Assembly: GCA_012514615.1 (NCBI GenBank)
Contig: JAAYZY010000080.1
Coordinates: 1 to 8,376 of the forward strand
DNA length: 8,376 nt
Source: Chloroflexota bacterium
Lineage (GTDB): Bacteria > Chloroflexota > Anaerolineae > DTPP01
Direction: 5' to 3'
Made by a program: the position numbers and the translations under genes. The notes under the pieces were generated by a model that was given only the letters and a program-made list of their open reading frames with translations, was not told where the DNA came from and ran no database searches. This document shows, one piece after another, positions 7,396 through 8,376 of the stretch (its first letter is position 1; each line of letters begins with the position of its first letter).

Positions 7396-7434
7396 GTGTG
7401 GATTCCGGACCCCTCAAGGGTCCGGAATCCACAC
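7396..7434 (+). terminator. Perfect 17-bp hairpin between the dockerin and cohesin genes
   Basis: GTGTGGATTCCGGACCC (7396-7412) is followed by a CTCAA loop and its exact complement (7418-7434), starting 9 bp after the stop of the beta-helix gene. Only TTT follows (7438-7440), so there is no proper U-tract. It may be a terminator, or a partial terminator or mRNA-stabilising stem that sets the ratio of two cotranscribed genes. The cohesin-like gene starts 67 bp after it. Confidence 0.6.
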
Positions 7435-7501
7435 ACGTTTGAAAGGACGGGAGGCCGGCAGCCGCGCAGGCCTCGACCGCCCGCAAACAGAGAGGAAAGG
7501 T

Positions 7502-8376
7502 ATGCGCACAACCTGGACCCGGTGGGGAAGGCCCCCCCGCTTGCTGTGTGTAGCGTTGATGCTCTGCGCGCTGGCGTCGCCAACGGCGATGGCCCAGACG
7601 CAGACCACTGTGCGGCCCATAGACAACACCATTGAGGTGGGTGTGGGCCAGACCGCCGCCATCAACTTCTTGGTGGAGAACGTTGAGGGCCTGTACGGTT
7701 TCGAGATGCACCTGCGCTTCGACCCGGCCTTCATCGAGGTGGTGGATTCGTACCCCGACCAGCCGGGGGTGCAGGTGCGCCCGGGCAACTTCCTGAGCGT
7801 CGACCTGGTGGTGCAGAACACCGTAGACAACGAGTTCGGGCTGGTAGACTACGCCATGACGCAGCTGAACCCGACCGAAGCCAAGACAGGCACCGGGTTC
7901 ATCCTCTCGCTCATCGTCAGGGGCAAGGCGGCCACCGAGGCCACGGTGATGGAGATGGTGGAAGTGAAGCTGGCCACGAGAGACGCGGCGCTGATCCCTC
8001 ACCAGACCCAAGACACCGCCGTCGCCGTGGGGCAGGAGGGCCAGGCGCCGCCTACGCCGACGCCGGCGCAGCCCACGCTGGTGCTGCCTACCGCCACCTG
8101 GACGGGCGTATGGACAGCGACGCCGGCGCCGCCTACCGACACGCCAGCGCCCCCCACAGCCACGTGGACACTGCCGGCGGCTGCGGCTACGGCCACCCGC
8201 ACGGCTACCCGGGCACCGAGCTCTGCCGCCACCGAGGTCGCCACGGCCACCCCGAGCCCTACGGCAACCCTGGCCGCGAGCCCCACGGCGGCCCAGGCCA
8301 CGGCTGAGACGGCGACCCCAGCGACCGTGGGGGACCAGACCCCTGTCACTCCTGAGCCCACGGCCGAACCGGACGC
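7502..8376 (+). CDS. Secreted cohesin-like domain protein with Pro/Thr-rich linker (3' partial)
   Basis: This gene runs off the window after 291 complete codons with no stop. The start ATG follows the purine-rich AGAGGAAAGG at 7491-7500. A signal peptide covers residues 1-31 (LLCVALMLCALASPTAMA, then Q32). A single cohesin-like beta-sandwich spans about 36-177: TIEVGVGQTAAINFLVENVE, then LYGFEMHLRFDPAFIEVV at 64-81, the cohesin signature of a strand ending in F/Y-D-P, then GTGFILSLIVRG at 130-141. From residue 178 the chain becomes a Pro/Thr/Ala linker. Cohesins bind dockerins through a beta-sheet face, and the gene just upstream ends in a dockerin-like module, so this product may anchor or scaffold it. 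Related Chloroflexota proteins often end in a membrane segment after such a linker; whether this one does, or has further cohesins, is outside the window. Confidence 0.85.
   Translation, partial: MRTTWTRWGRPPRLLCVALMLCALASPTAMAQTQTTVRPIDNTIEVGVGQTAAINFLVENVEGLYGFEMHLRFDPAFIEVVDSYPDQPGVQVRPGNFLSVDLVVQNTVDNEFGLVDYAMTQLNPTEAKTGTGFILSLIVRGKAATEATVMEMVEVKLATRDAALIPHQTQDTAVAVGQEGQAPPTPTPAQPTLVLPTATWTGVWTATPAPPTDTPAPPTATWTLPAAAATATRTATRAPSSAATEVATATPSPTATLAASPTAAQATAETATPATVGDQTPVTPEPTAEPD
8039..8376 (+). repeat. Low-complexity Pro/Thr/Ala linker-coding repeat region
   Basis: The DNA encodes a run of short degenerate units such as PTPTPAQPT, PTATWTGVW, TATPAPPTDTPAPPTATWT and TATPSPTATLAASPTA inside the cohesin-like gene. 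PTATWT occurs twice, at residues 196-201 and 218-223. Such linkers are flexible, often O-glycosylated, and space a binding domain away from the cell surface. The region continues beyond the window end. Its repetitive codons also generate a long spurious Val/Ala-rich frame on the opposite strand. Confidence 0.7.

Noticed and set aside
7999..8361. Val/Ala/Gly-rich minus-strand frame opposite the Pro/Thr linker
   Set aside because: The apparent hydrophobic repeat is the reverse reading of Thr/Pro/Ala codons, not a membrane protein.
4498..8376. A full cellulosome gene cluster
   Set aside because: No glycoside hydrolase, cellulose-binding module or multi-cohesin scaffold is visible. Only one dockerin-like and one complete cohesin-like domain can be supported.

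Overview
This is an 8.4 kb, uniformly GC-rich chromosomal window with strong G/C third-position bias. The protein architectures fit a Chloroflexota bacterium, most likely Anaerolineae-like: a PTPS-related polytopic membrane protein with a C-terminal beta domain, a secreted beta-helix protein ending in a dockerin-like repeat, and a cohesin-like protein with a Thr/Pro-rich tail. That assignment rests on remembered family architecture, not on a marker gene.

The layout is two divergent blocks around a 770-bp intergenic region. The left block is on the minus strand. A B12-binding-type radical SAM protein (2297-3727) is followed after 10 bp by a 750-residue membrane protein (34-2286), and a perfect palindrome at the window edge (1-26) probably terminates the pair. 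Together they look like an envelope lipid or glycan modification pair, but the substrate cannot be read from sequence.

The centre (3728-4497) has no convincing gene except a short conserved-looking reading frame at its right end (4282-4431). It also holds a 12-bp inverted repeat and an isolated strong Shine-Dalgarno sequence in front of a 19-codon frame.

The right block is on the plus strand. A large secreted right-handed beta-helix protein (4498-7386) ends in a clear two-loop dockerin-like domain. A 17-bp perfect hairpin (7396-7434) follows. Next comes a secreted cohesin-like protein with a Pro/Thr/Ala-rich linker (7502 to the window end, incomplete). The adjacency suggests a surface-displayed cohesin-dockerin pair: the tailed protein would be the anchor or scaffold and the beta-helix protein its docked adhesin or carbohydrate-active partner. 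Binding between the two is inferred, not shown.

Two irregularities affect the beta-helix gene. A segment of about 42 codons (6514-6640) appears to be read in the wrong frame between two compensating 1-nt indels, and correcting it exposes a cohesin-like motif. The best Shine-Dalgarno sequence sits in front of an ATC codon at 4549, not the ATG at 4498. No tRNA, rRNA, CRISPR array, transposase or phage gene was seen.
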